A stretch of 64,000 bases of DNA from Pseudomonas spelaei (lineage in GTDB: Bacteria; Pseudomonadota; Gammaproteobacteria; Pseudomonadales; Pseudomonadaceae). This document shows, piece by piece, positions 45,817 to 55,861 of the stretch. Under the pieces are notes generated by a model. The model was not told the DNA's origin and searched no databases. It saw only the letters and a list, made by a program, of their open reading frames with translations. Position 1 is the first letter of the stretch. Every line of letters begins with the position of its first letter. Both the position numbers and the translations under genes were made by a program. The stretch covers positions 310,001 to 374,000 of the forward strand of contig NZ_WNNK01000002.1 in NCBI RefSeq assembly GCF_009724245.1. The letters are read 5' to 3'.

Positions 45817-46971
45817 ATGCTCAAGGCACTGCGTTTTTTTGGATGGCCATTGTTGGCTGGCGTGCTGATCGCGATGCTGATTATTCAGCGTTATCCACAA
45901 TGGGTCGGCCTGCCGACCCTCGATGTCAACCTGCAACAGGCACCGCAAACCAGCGCGGTGGTACAAGGCCCGGTGACCTATGCCGATGCCGTCGTCATCG
46001 CAGCGCCTGCGGTAGTCAACCTGTACACCACCAAGGTCATCAACAAACCGGCCCACCCCCTGTTTGAAGACCCGCAGTTCCGGCGCTTTTTCGGTGATAA
46101 CTCGCCCAAGCAGCGGCGCATGGAGTCGAGCCTGGGCTCCGGGGTAATCATGAGCCCGGAAGGCTACATCCTCACCAACAATCATGTGACCACCGGCGCC
46201 GACCAGATCGTTGTGGCCTTGCGTGACGGCCGGGAAACCCTGGCCCGCGTAGTCGGCAGTGATCCGGAAACCGACCTCGCGGTGCTGAAGATCGACTTGA
46301 AGAGCCTGCCGTCGATCACCATCGGTCGCTCCGAAAGCTTGCGCGTCGGTGACGTAGCACTCGCCATCGGCAACCCGTTCGGCGTCGGCCAGACGGTGAC
46401 CATGGGCATCATCAGTGCCACAGGGCGCAATCAGTTGGGCCTCAACAGCTACGAAGACTTTATCCAGACCGACGCAGCGATCAACCCCGGCAACTCCGGC
46501 GGTGCGCTGGTGGATGCCAACGGCAACCTGACCGGGATCAACACGGCGATCTTCTCCAAGTCCGGCGGCTCCCAGGGCATCGGCTTCGCGATCCCGGTGA
46601 AGCTGGCGATGGAGGTGATGAAGTCGATCATCGAACATGGCCAGGTGATTCGTGGCTGGCTGGGGATTGAAGTGCAGCCGTTGACCAAGGAACTGGCGGA
46701 GTCCTTTGGGCTGACCGGTCGCCCTGGCATCGTGGTCGCAGGGATCTTCCGCGACGGTCCGGCGCAGAAAGCCGGGCTGCAATTGGGTGATGTCATCCTC
46801 AGCATCGACGGCGAGCCGGCGGGTGATGGGCGCAAATCGATGAACCAGGTGGCGCGGATCAAACCCACTGACAAGGTCACCATCCAGGTCATGCGCAATG
46901 GCAAAGAGCTCAAGCTGTCGGCAGAAATCGGCTTGCGACCACCGCCTGCACCGGTGAAAGAAGAGGAATAA
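45817..46971 (+). CDS. algW: Periplasmic S1C (DegS-like) serine protease AlgW
   Basis: A 384-residue site-1 protease anchored by one N-terminal membrane segment (FFGWPLLAGVLIAMLIIQ). The trypsin-like domain has its triad at His (ILTNNHVTTGAD), Asp (PETDLAVLKI) and Ser (NPGNSGGALVD). One PDZ domain follows (about 270-365). In Pseudomonas AlgW cleaves the anti-sigma factor MucA under envelope stress. It has a single PDZ domain and an anchor, distinguishing it from MucD/DegP. Confidence 0.93.
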   Translation: MLKALRFFGWPLLAGVLIAMLIIQRYPQWVGLPTLDVNLQQAPQTSAVVQGPVTYADAVVIAAPAVVNLYTTKVINKPAHPLFEDPQFRRFFGDNSPKQRRMESSLGSGVIMSPEGYILTNNHVTTGADQIVVALRDGRETLARVVGSDPETDLAVLKIDLKSLPSITIGRSESLRVGDVALAIGNPFGVGQTVTMGIISATGRNQLGLNSYEDFIQTDAAINPGNSGGALVDANGNLTGINTAIFSKSGGSQGIGFAIPVKLAMEVMKSIIEHGQVIRGWLGIEVQPLTKELAESFGLTGRPGIVVAGIFRDGPAQKAGLQLGDVILSIDGEPAGDGRKSMNQVARIKPTDKVTIQVMRNGKELKLSAEIGLRPPPAPVKEEE

Positions 46972-46982
46972 CCTGCGGCTTG

Positions 46983-47006
46983 CAGGAGCCTGTGTGCAGG
47001 CTCCTG
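46983..47006 (+). terminator. Hairpin after algW
   Basis: CAGGAGCCTG-TGTG-CAGGCTCCTG is a perfect ten-pair stem starting 12 bases after the algW stop. There is no T run, so efficiency is uncertain. Confidence 0.55.
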
Positions 47007-47025
47007 TAACCCAATATTTCAAAAA

Positions 47026-47042
47026 GCATTGATTCTCATCAG
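47026..47042 (+). promoter_or_regulatory. Fur-like box before the TonB-dependent receptor
   Basis: The reverse complement GATGAGAATCAATGC matches most positions of the Fur core ATGATAATCATT. It lies about 45 bases before the receptor start, the usual place for iron repression. Confidence 0.5.
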
Positions 47043-47084
47043 TTATGTTATGTTGTTTCAATATCGCTATTGGAACGCTCTACC

Positions 47085-49196
47085 ATGCCGTCTCGAAAAT
47101 TTGCCCCACTGGCCGGAATCGCCTTGGGTTTACTGGTGGACCCGGCCTACGCCGAAGACGCCTCCACTGTTGAACTGGACACCATCAGCGTCACCAGTGA
47201 GGCATACGAATCCGCCACCAGTCCCGTCAAAGGCTATCGCGCCACCCGTTCGGCCAGCGCTACCAAGACTGACACCGCCATACGCGACATCCCACAGTCC
47301 ATCAGCGTAATTCCCGCCACGGTGCTTAAAGACCTCGGCAGTACCAATGTCGAACGCGCCCTGGAGTTTGCCGGCGGCGTGTCCAGGCAGAACAACTTCG
47401 GCGGCCTGACCCTCTACGAATACAGTGTGCGCGGTTTCACCACCTCGGAGTTCTACCAGGACGGTTTCAGCGCCAACCGCGGCTACCCAAGCACCCCGGA
47501 CGCGGCCAACATCGAACGCATCGAAGTACTCAAGGGCCCCGCCGCCAGCCTGTATGGCCGTGGTGATCCCGGCGGCACCGTGAATATCGTCACCAAGAAA
47601 CCCCAGGCCGAAGCCTTCACCACCGTGCAAACCAGCGCCGGCAGTTGGGATCGCTACCGCACCACCCTTGACGTCAACACGCCACTGGACAGCGAAGGCC
47701 GCGTGCTGTCACGGGTCAACCTGGCAGTGGAGGACAATCAGAGCTTCCGCGACCACGTGCAAAGCAAGCGCGTGTTCGTCGCACCGTCTTTCAGTTGGCA
47801 ACTGGACCCGGACACCAGCCTGCTGGTGGAAAGCGAATTCGTGCGCCACAGCTCGACCTTCGACCGAGGTCTCGTCGCGCCCAACAACCGCTGGGGCGGC
47901 GTCTCCCGCTCGACCTTCCTCGGCGAGCCCAACGACGGCGATATCCGCAACCACAACAACCGCCTGCAAGCGACCCTTGAGCATCACCTCAACGATGCCT
48001 GGAAGCTGCGCCTGGCCAGCCATTACAAACAGGGCAGCCTGTGGGGCGACGCCTCGGAAAACCGTGCACTGAATGCTGATGGTCACACCGTCAACCGCCG
48101 CTACCGCGAACGCTCCACCGGTTGGCACGACAGCATTACCCAGCTGGAATTGCGTGGCCTGTTCGACATCGGCAGTTGGCAGCACGAACTGTTGATCGGC
48201 ACCGAGTACGAGGATTACCGCAAGAAAGAACGAGTAACCGCCATCGGCGGCAGCGACTACGCGATCGACATCTATAAGCCGATCTACGGCCAGCCCAAGC
48301 CCAACGGCAAGCGCTCCGGCACCGACTTCTACGAGCACGTGAAAAGCCAGGCCCTGAACCTGCAAGACCAGATCGTCTTCACCGATCGCCTGCGAGGCAT
48401 GATCGGCGCGCGTTTCGAGCACTTCGAACAAAGTACCGACGACTACACCCGCAACCACGCCAAAAACCGACAGACCCACGATGCCCTGACCCAACGCGCC
48501 GGGTTGCTCTACCAACTGACGCCACAAGTGGGCGTGTTCGCCAACGCCTCCACCTCGTTCAAACCCAACAATGGCCTGGACGCCGGCGGTAAATCCTTCA
48601 AGCCGGAAGAAGGTGTGGGTTACGAAGTCGGCATCAAGAGCGAACTGTTCGACGACCGCCTGAGCACCACCCTCGCCGCCTTTCATATCGAAAAGGAAAA
48701 CGTCCTGGCCAGGGACCCGGCTACCGACACCGACCGCGCCATGGGCAAGGCCCGCAGCCAGGGCTTTGACTTGCAGCTCACAGGGCAACTGACCGACGCC
48801 GTACGGGTTATCGGCGCTTTCGCCTACATCGATGCCGAAGTCACCAAGGGTGACAAAACCATTCCGACCGGCAGCCGGATTCTCGGCGTGGCCAAGCGCA
48901 GCGGCAGTCTGTTGGGCGTGTATGAGTTCCAGGACGGCCTGCTACGAGGATCCGACCTCGGTGCCGCCTTCACCTACGTCGGTGATCGCTCGGGTGAAGC
49001 GGGCGGCAGCTTTGAGTTACCGGCGTACCACACCGTCGACCTGCTGGCTCATTACAAGGCCAGCGACAACGTCACCGTGGGCCTGAACCTCAACAACCTG
49101 TTCGATGAAAAGTACTACGAGCGGTCCTACAGCAACTACTGGGTCATGCCCGGGGAACCGCGCAACCTCACCGTCAGCCTGACCCTCAACCTGTAA
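47085..49196 (+). CDS. TonB-dependent siderophore receptor
   Basis: A 703-residue outer-membrane receptor. The signal peptide ends ...VDPAYA. There follow a possible TonB box region (VELDTISVTSEA), a plug domain (DIPQSISVIPATVLKDLG, IERIEVLKGPAASLYGRGDP, GGTVNIVTKKP), and a beta-barrel ending in LTVSLTLNL with NLFDEKYYERSYS before it. The layout is that of ferric hydroxamate/catecholate receptors of the FhuA/FoxA/FiuA type. A Fur-like box lies upstream and a DUF4198 gene 12 bases downstream. The ligand is not identified. Confidence 0.92.
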   Translation: MPSRKFAPLAGIALGLLVDPAYAEDASTVELDTISVTSEAYESATSPVKGYRATRSASATKTDTAIRDIPQSISVIPATVLKDLGSTNVERALEFAGGVSRQNNFGGLTLYEYSVRGFTTSEFYQDGFSANRGYPSTPDAANIERIEVLKGPAASLYGRGDPGGTVNIVTKKPQAEAFTTVQTSAGSWDRYRTTLDVNTPLDSEGRVLSRVNLAVEDNQSFRDHVQSKRVFVAPSFSWQLDPDTSLLVESEFVRHSSTFDRGLVAPNNRWGGVSRSTFLGEPNDGDIRNHNNRLQATLEHHLNDAWKLRLASHYKQGSLWGDASENRALNADGHTVNRRYRERSTGWHDSITQLELRGLFDIGSWQHELLIGTEYEDYRKKERVTAIGGSDYAIDIYKPIYGQPKPNGKRSGTDFYEHVKSQALNLQDQIVFTDRLRGMIGARFEHFEQSTDDYTRNHAKNRQTHDALTQRAGLLYQLTPQVGVFANASTSFKPNNGLDAGGKSFKPEEGVGYEVGIKSELFDDRLSTTLAAFHIEKENVLARDPATDTDRAMGKARSQGFDLQLTGQLTDAVRVIGAFAYIDAEVTKGDKTIPTGSRILGVAKRSGSLLGVYEFQDGLLRGSDLGAAFTYVGDRSGEAGGSFELPAYHTVDLLAHYKASDNVTVGLNLNNLFDEKYYERSYSNYWVMPGEPRNLTVSLTLNL

Positions 49197-49208
49197 AAGG
49201 ACGTCACC

Positions 49209-49928
49209 ATGCTCCCTCTCAAATCACTGGCAGTGCTCGGCCTGCTGTTTGCCACCCAGGTCTGCGCCCATGGCCTGTGGACCGAACAACGGCGCGGCAA
49301 TATCGAAGTCATCTACGGCCATGGCGCCGAGGACGATGCTTTCAGGGCTCAAAAAATCAGTGGCGCCTGGGCCTATGACACGGGCGGAAGAATGATCCCG
49401 GTGACGGTGCAACGTCTGGACGATCATGCTCGACTGCAACCGCTCAAACCACCGGCCGTGCTGGCGGTCGCGCTGGATAACGGGATGTGGTCGAAGACTG
49501 CGGATAACAAGTGGATCAACCAAGGCCGCAGTAAAGTGCCTGGCGCGGTCGAGTCGACCCAGACCTTCAAATACAGCCTGGCGATTTACCAACCCGGAGC
49601 GAAATTGCCCAAGCTGGATCAGATCAAGCTGCTGATCCTGCCTGAAGTCGACCCGTTGACCGTAGGCCCGGGCAAGTCACTGCCGGTACGGGTGCTGCTG
49701 GATGGCAAGCCCGTGGCGGGAGTCAAGTTGATTGGCGACTACCGTAATGCACCGAACACCTTGAGCACCGAGACTGACGCTGAAGGCCGTGCCCAGGTGC
49801 TGGTGCGTAATGAAGGGTTGAATGTGATTGCGGCACAGGTGGAAGTGCCGCTCAAGGACAACGCTGATGTGGCGACACGAGGATTGTTCAGTTCGCTGAC
49901 GTTCCTTGGCGAACCGCATCACGAATAA
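49209..49928 (+). CDS. DUF4198 family exported protein
   Basis: A 239-residue periplasmic protein with a signal peptide ending QVCA and the mature N-terminus beginning His-Gly-Leu-Trp (AHGLWTEQRRG). The free N-terminal His is typical of metal-binding DUF4198/NikM-type periplasmic proteins. A C-terminal Ig-like part (LPVRVLLDGKPVAGVKLIGD) follows. It is co-transcribed with the receptor, so it may help handle the metal or chelate in the periplasm; this is inference. Confidence 0.8.
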   Translation: MLPLKSLAVLGLLFATQVCAHGLWTEQRRGNIEVIYGHGAEDDAFRAQKISGAWAYDTGGRMIPVTVQRLDDHARLQPLKPPAVLAVALDNGMWSKTADNKWINQGRSKVPGAVESTQTFKYSLAIYQPGAKLPKLDQIKLLILPEVDPLTVGPGKSLPVRVLLDGKPVAGVKLIGDYRNAPNTLSTETDAEGRAQVLVRNEGLNVIAAQVEVPLKDNADVATRGLFSSLTFLGEPHHE

Positions 49929-49940
49929 ACACCACAAAAC

Positions 49941-50036
49941 AATGTGGGAGCCGGGCTTGCCCGCGATGGCGGTGTATCAATCACCAGATGTATCAACTGA
50001 CACATCGCCATCGCGGGCAAGCCCGGCTCCCACATT
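49941..50036. repeat. REP palindrome
   Basis: Arms AATGTGGGAGCCGGGCTTGC / GCAAGCCCGGCTCCCACATT, extended by CCGCGATGGCG / CGCCATCGCGG. It separates the convergent DUF4198 gene and hemH. Confidence 0.92.
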
Positions 50037-50061
50037 GATATTCATTATTTCGAGCGGGTAA

Positions 50062-51084
50062 TTACAACGCCACGGGGGCCCGCTCACACAACGTATTAAG
50101 CGCCACCGCCCACTGCTCCTCATCATTCAAACACGGCACCAACACCAACTCCTCGCCACCCGCTTCGCGGAACTGCTCCAACCCACGGTCACCAATCTCT
50201 TCCAGGGTCTCGATGCAATCGGCCACAAATGCCGGGCACATCACCAGCAATTTCTTCACCCCTTGCCGAGCCAACGCTTCCAGCCGCGCTTCGGTATAGG
50301 GTTCGATCCACTTCGCCCGGCCCAGACGTGATTGGAACGCCACCGACCACTTGCCCTGCGCCAACCCCATGCGCTCGGCAAAATCCCGGGCAACACTGAA
50401 ACACTGCCCGCGATAACAGGTGGCTCGCACTTGCGGCGAGGCGTTGGCGCAGCAATCGGTGGCACCGTCGAACTCATGACCCGGGTTGAGTTTTTTCAGG
50501 TGTCGCTCGGGCAAGCCATGGAAGCTGAACAACAAGTGATCGAAGTCCTGCTGCAAATGCGGCTTGGCACTGGCTACCAAAGCGTCGAGGTATTCAGGCT
50601 GGTCGTAGAACGGCTGCAAAATCGAAAACTGGATCGCCAGCTTCTTGTCCCGTACCACACGCTTGGCCTCTTCAACCACTGTGGTCACGGTGCTGTCGGC
50701 AAATTGCGGGTACAGCGGCGCCAGGGTGACTTTCTTGATGCCCCGGGCAGCCAGCCGAGTCAGCACGCTCTCAATGGACGGCTCGCCATAGCGCATCGCC
50801 AACTCCACAGGCCCCTGAGTCCACTGCGCCGTCATTTGCTGTTGCAGGCGGCGACTGAGGACCACCAGAGGCGAGCCCTCGTCCCACCAGATCGAGGCAT
50901 AGGCATGGGCCGATTGCTCGGGACGCTTGATCAGGATCAGCGACACCAGCAACCGTCGCACCGGCCACGGCAGATCGATCACGTAAGGGTCCATCAGGAA
51001 TTGATTGAGGTAGCTGCGCACATCGGCCACCGAAGTGGATGCCGGTGAACCCAGGTTGACCAGTAACAACGCGTGATCCGTCAT
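50062..51084 (-). CDS. hemH: Ferrochelatase
   Basis: Inserts Fe(II) into protoporphyrin IX, the last step of heme synthesis. A 340-residue HemH with the start [21 protein letters not shown]. The catalytic His lies in the [13 protein letters not shown] motif, and [19 protein letters not shown] follows. A four-cysteine pattern in the tail region is not evident. It lies beside a TIGR01777 gene and the renalase/MerR/photolyase cluster. Confidence 0.95.
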   Translation of the reverse strand: MTDHALLLVNLGSPASTSVADVRSYLNQFLMDPYVIDLPWPVRRLLVSLILIKRPEQSAHAYASIWWDEGSPLVVLSRRLQQQMTAQWTQGPVELAMRYGEPSIESVLTRLAARGIKKVTLAPLYPQFADSTVTTVVEEAKRVVRDKKLAIQFSILQPFYDQPEYLDALVASAKPHLQQDFDHLLFSFHGLPERHLKKLNPGHEFDGATDCCANASPQVRATCYRGQCFSVARDFAERMGLAQGKWSVAFQSRLGRAKWIEPYTEARLEALARQGVKKLLVMCPAFVADCIETLEEIGDRGLEQFREAGGEELVLVPCLNDEEQWAVALNTLCERAPVAL

Positions 51085-51098
51085 GCAACATCCTATCT

Positions 51099-51998
51099 CT
51101 AGAGGCGGCTGGACAAGTCGTCCAGGGCCGCATGCAACTCAGTAAACTGAAAAGTGAAACCGGCTGCCAACAACCGCTGCGGGACCGCCCGCTGGCCACC
51201 CAGCAACAAGCCAGACAACTCGCCCAGGCCGATACGCAAGGCGAAGGCCGGCATAGGCATGAACGCTGGACGATGCAGCACTTTGCCCAGCGTCTTGGCG
51301 AATTCAAGATTGCGCACCGGCTGCGGCGCACAGGCATTATAAGGACCCCGGGCGTCAGTCTTGTGCAGAAGAAAATCAATCAGGGCGATTTGATCCTTGA
51401 TATGCACCCACGGCATCCACTGCCGGCCATTGCCGATAGGCCCGCCCAGCGCCAGTTTGAACGGCAACAGCAGCCGCGACAAAAAGCCGCCCTCGGCCGC
51501 CAGCACCAGCCCGGTTCGCACCAGTACCACGCGTACACCGAAAGACTCTGCTCGCTGGGCGGTTTCTTCCCAGGCGATGCATAACTGGCTGGGGAAGTCG
51601 TCCTGCACCGGGCCACTGTCTTCGGTCAGTTCGCGCTCACCGCCATCGCCGTACCAACCCACCGCAGAACCGGAAATCAATACCCCCGGTTTGTGCTCGA
51701 GGCCATCGAGCCAGGCAAGCAGGGTTTCAGTCAGGCCGATCCGGCTGCTCCACAACAATGCCTTGCGTTTATGGGTCCAGGGCCGGTCGGCAATGGGTGC
51801 GCCGGCCAGGTTAATCACCGCGTCCACCGGCTGGTTAATGTCCTGCAGACGGGCGACACCTTGCACCTGGCCACCGCAAAGTTTGGCCACTTGCTCCGGA
51901 TGACGGCTCCACACACTCAGGCGATGCCCTTGGGCCAGCCAGTGTTGGCAGAGCTGGCGACCGATCAGTCCCGTACCGCCCGTCAGCAAAATATGCAT
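51099..51998 (-). CDS. TIGR01777-family NAD(P)-binding epimerase-like protein
   Basis: A 299-residue extended-SDR protein (YfcH-like). The N-terminal nucleotide motif is [36 protein letters not shown] and [11 protein letters not shown] follow, and the C-terminal part is the DUF1731-type tail ([18 protein letters not shown]). The substrate is unknown. It is placed between hemH and the divergent renalase gene; in P. putida the same block includes light-induced genes. Confidence 0.85.
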   Translation of the reverse strand: MHILLTGGTGLIGRQLCQHWLAQGHRLSVWSRHPEQVAKLCGGQVQGVARLQDINQPVDAVINLAGAPIADRPWTHKRKALLWSSRIGLTETLLAWLDGLEHKPGVLISGSAVGWYGDGGERELTEDSGPVQDDFPSQLCIAWEETAQRAESFGVRVVLVRTGLVLAAEGGFLSRLLLPFKLALGGPIGNGRQWMPWVHIKDQIALIDFLLHKTDARGPYNACAPQPVRNLEFAKTLGKVLHRPAFMPMPAFALRIGLGELSGLLLGGQRAVPQRLLAAGFTFQFTELHAALDDLSSRL

Positions 51999-52035
51999 GA
52001 GTTTTTCCTCGTGTAACGTTCGCCGTCCAACACTG

Positions 52036-52050
52036 GTCTATTTTATAGAC
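52036..52050. promoter_or_regulatory. Palindrome in the TIGR01777-renalase gap
   Basis: GTCTA-TTTTA-TAGAC is a perfect five-base inverted repeat 38 bases upstream of the minus-strand TIGR01777 gene. It could be an operator for that gene. Evidence is limited to symmetry. Confidence 0.3.
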
Positions 52051-52152
52051 AGGGATCTTTTAAATCGGGCGCAACGTTGGTTTAACCCTCATGTTTAACC
52101 ATAGGACACGCCAAACGATCAGGCATGCCAAAACTTATACCAAAAAACAATA

Positions 52153-53192
<1,040 letters not shown>

Positions 53193-53317
53193 CAACTGTC
53201 GGCTCGTCAGGACGTTGTCTGGGCTGGTGCGGGCTACGTAGCCTCGCTGGTGCTCGACAACTACTACGGGGGTATGTCCTGGGTCAGCCTCTCGCCGCCA
53301 ATACCTATACAGAATAT

Positions 53318-53345
53318 TTGACTTGTACAGCATCAAACCTATGAT
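53318..53345 (+). promoter_or_regulatory. Promoter of the merR-phrB operon with an internal TTGTACA
   Basis: TTGACT (53318-53323), a 16-base spacer, and TATGAT (53340-53345) form a good sigma-70 promoter. TTGTACA (53323-53329) overlaps the -35 and spacer, where a MerR-family protein would bind. Confidence 0.6.
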
Positions 53346-53355
53346 GAGATTTAGT

Positions 53356-53379
53356 TGTACATAAAAATAATTATGTACA
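53356..53379 (+). promoter_or_regulatory. TGTACAT / ATGTACA inverted repeat
   Basis: TGTACAT (53356-53362), ten bases of A/T, then ATGTACA (53373-53379) form a perfect inverted repeat just downstream of the predicted -10. Each half is itself the palindrome TGTACA. It is well placed for repression of the operon by the LitR-type regulator it encodes. Confidence 0.6.
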
Positions 53380-53401
53380 GGAATTTTGTAGAGGTTTACC
53401 C

Positions 53402-53500
53402 ATGCCCAGCACCCCGTCCGCCACCCGCCAACCAAATATCGTGCAGCAGGCCTACCTGCAACCGCATCCGGAAAACCTCAGCCTGCGTAATGCGGTCTAA
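53402..53500 (+). CDS. 32-residue leader ORF before merR
   Basis: A short frame with ATG at 53402, a good GAGG ribosome site seven bases upstream, and a TAA ending three bases before the merR start at 53504. The product begins MPSTPSATRQPNIVQQAYLQ and ends NLSLRNAV, with no recognisable domain. The merR gene itself has only a weak ribosome site, so translation of merR is probably coupled to this leader. Whether the peptide has a function is unknown. Confidence 0.55.
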   Translation: MPSTPSATRQPNIVQQAYLQPHPENLSLRNAV

Positions 53501-53503
53501 CCC

Positions 53504-54421
53504 ATGAGTACTTCTGTGCAAGACCACTGCGCCCAGGCCCTGGAACAAGGCTGGTTGCCGATCCGTGAAGTGGCGCGCCAGACTGGCGTCAACGCCGTGA
53601 CTTTGCGAGCCTGGGAACGGCGCTACGGCCTGATCGTGCCCCTGCGCACACCCAAGGGGCACCGCCTGTTTAGCCTCGAACATGTGCAGCGCGTCCATTC
53701 CATCCTCACCTGGCTCAACCGTGGCGTGCCGGTCAGCCAGGTTAAAAAACTGATCGACACCGCACAAACCAGCAACGACGAAACCCCAAGTGAATGGCAC
53801 AGCCTGCGCCAGCATCTGCTGCAAGCCATCAGCGAACTGGCCGAACACAGGGTTGACGCAACCTTCAACCAGGCCATGGCGCTGTACCCGCCGCGCACCT
53901 TGTGCGAACAGCTATTAATGCCACTGCTCGCAGACCTTGAACTGCGCTGGCAAGGCCAATTTGGCGCACAGATGGAGCGGGTGTTTTTCTATTCTTGGTT
54001 GCGCAGCAAGTTCGGCGCACGGATCTATCACAACAATCGCCAGCTCAAGGGCGCGCCGCTGTTGCTGATCAACCAGTCCGACCTGCCCCTGGAGCCTCAC
54101 CTGTGGCTCACCGCCTGGCTGGTCAGCAGCGCCAACTGCCCCGTGGAAGTTTTCGACTGGCCATTGCCCATCGGCGAATTAGCCTTGGCGGTGGAGCATT
54201 TGCAACCCCGCGCGGTACTGCTGTATTCGAGCAAGGCGATCAACGTGCAGGCGTTAACGAAACTTCTGGGCGGCGTCAGTTGCCCAAAATTGATTGCAGG
54301 GCCAACGGTCTGTATCCATCAGGCCGAGTTGGCCGTATTAGCCCATGACATTCCTGAGTTGCTCCTGGCCGAGAATGCCCTGTCGGCTCATCAGGCGCTG
54401 ATCCAGCGCGGACTTGTCTAA
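53504..54421 (+). CDS. MerR-family regulator, class II LitR/PplR-like, beside photolyase
   Basis: A 305-residue regulator whose DNA-binding part (LPIREVARQTGVNAVTLRA, ERRYGLIVPLRTPKGHRLFS) is very similar to that of the MerR protein at 27161. The C-terminal CarH-like part (about 105-300) lacks a full E/DxHxxG cobalamin motif; the nearest stretch is LEPHLWL. It matches the P. putida PplR1 position next to phrB. The TGTACA palindromes upstream suggest it binds its own promoter. The phrB start lies three bases after its stop. Confidence 0.82.
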   Translation: MSTSVQDHCAQALEQGWLPIREVARQTGVNAVTLRAWERRYGLIVPLRTPKGHRLFSLEHVQRVHSILTWLNRGVPVSQVKKLIDTAQTSNDETPSEWHSLRQHLLQAISELAEHRVDATFNQAMALYPPRTLCEQLLMPLLADLELRWQGQFGAQMERVFFYSWLRSKFGARIYHNNRQLKGAPLLLINQSDLPLEPHLWLTAWLVSSANCPVEVFDWPLPIGELALAVEHLQPRAVLLYSSKAINVQALTKLLGGVSCPKLIAGPTVCIHQAELAVLAHDIPELLLAENALSAHQALIQRGLV

Positions 54422-54424
54422 ACG

Positions 54425-55861
54425 ATGAACAAGCAATTGATCTGGTTGCGCAGTGACCTGCGCCTACATGACAACACCGCCCTCGCCGCCGCCGCCGAGC
54501 GCGGGCCCACAGTGGCGGTCTACCTGATCACACCCGAGCAATGGCGGGCTCACGGTGACGCGCCGTGCAAAGTGGACTTCTGGCTACGCAACCTGCGCAG
54601 CTTGAGCCAGGCGCTGGACGAGCTGAACATTGCACTGCTGATTCGTCATGCCGCCACCTGGGACCAGGCCCCGCAAACCTTGGTACAACTGTGCAAGGAG
54701 TTGTCGATCGACTCGGTCCACGCCAACGACGAATACGGCATCCATGAAAGCCGCCGCGATGCCGCCGTTGCCAAGGCACTGGAAGCCGAGAACATCAGCT
54801 TCCATCGCTATCTGGATCAACTGTTATTCCAACCCGGCAGCATCCTGACCAAGACCGGCACCTACTTTCAGGTCTTCAGTCAGTTCCGCAAGGTTTGCTA
54901 CGCCCGCCTGCATACGGCCCTGCCGCGCCTGGTGGCGACGCCCAAGCCTCAGGCGACGCTGGCGGTAAAAAGCGACTTGATCCCCGAACACATCAGCGGC
55001 TTCGCCGCGCCAAGTGAACACTTGCGCACCCTTTGGCCCGCAGGCGAAGACGAAGCCCTGCGTCGCCTTGAGCAGTTTGCCGACGAGCACATCAGCGACT
55101 ACAAGAATGAGCGTGACTTCCCCGCCAAACCTGGCACCAGCCAGTTGTCCGCCTACCTGGCCGCAGGCGTGGTCTCGCCACGCCAGTGCCTGCATACTGC
55201 CCTGCAAAGCAATCAAGGCGAATTCGAAAGCGGTGATATCGGCGCCATCACCTGGATCAACGAGTTGCTATGGCGCGAGTTCTATAAACACATCCTCGTG
55301 GGCTACCCCAGAGTCTCTCGCCACCGCGCCTTTCGCCCAGAAACCGAAGCTGTCCCCTGGCGTAACGCTCCCGAGGACTTGGCCGCCTGGCAAGAGGCCC
55401 GCACCGGACTGCCGATCATTGATGCTGCCATGCGCCAATTGCTCGAAACCGGCTGGATGCACAACCGCCTGCGCATGGTGGTGGCGATGTTCCTCACCAA
55501 GAACCTGTTGATCGACTGGCGCGAAGGCGAACGCTTTTTCATGCGTCACTTGATCGACGGCGACCTGGCGGCCAATAACGGTGGCTGGCAGTGGAGTTCC
55601 TCCACCGGCACCGATTCGGCGCCCTATTTCCGGATTTTCAGCCCCTTGAGTCAGTCGGAAAAATTCGACGCAGATGGGCACTTCATCAAGCACTGGCTAC
55701 CGCACTTGGCGACGCTGAATAAAAAAGAAGTACACAATCCAGCCACTGCAGGTGGTTTGTTTGGCGCCGCCGATTATCCTCGCCCCATCGTCGATCTGAA
55801 AAAATCCCGGGAGCGTGCCCTCGCCGCCTTCCGCAGCCTGCCCTCAAGGAATATGGGATGA
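54425..55861 (+). CDS. phrB: Deoxyribodipyrimidine photolyase
   Basis: Repairs cyclobutane pyrimidine dimers with light. A 478-residue class I CPD photolyase. The N-terminal antenna domain (LIWLRSDLRLHDNTALAAA; ANDEYGIHESRRD) is of the folate (MTHF) type. The C-terminal FAD domain has LIDGDLAANNGGWQWSSSTG and DAAMRQLLETGWMHNRLRM. It is transcribed with the LitR-type gene, an arrangement expected of light-induced repair. The last four bases overlap the next gene. Confidence 0.95.
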   Translation: MNKQLIWLRSDLRLHDNTALAAAAERGPTVAVYLITPEQWRAHGDAPCKVDFWLRNLRSLSQALDELNIALLIRHAATWDQAPQTLVQLCKELSIDSVHANDEYGIHESRRDAAVAKALEAENISFHRYLDQLLFQPGSILTKTGTYFQVFSQFRKVCYARLHTALPRLVATPKPQATLAVKSDLIPEHISGFAAPSEHLRTLWPAGEDEALRRLEQFADEHISDYKNERDFPAKPGTSQLSAYLAAGVVSPRQCLHTALQSNQGEFESGDIGAITWINELLWREFYKHILVGYPRVSRHRAFRPETEAVPWRNAPEDLAAWQEARTGLPIIDAAMRQLLETGWMHNRLRMVVAMFLTKNLLIDWREGERFFMRHLIDGDLAANNGGWQWSSSTGTDSAPYFRIFSPLSQSEKFDADGHFIKHWLPHLATLNKKEVHNPATAGGLFGAADYPRPIVDLKKSRERALAAFRSLPSRNMG

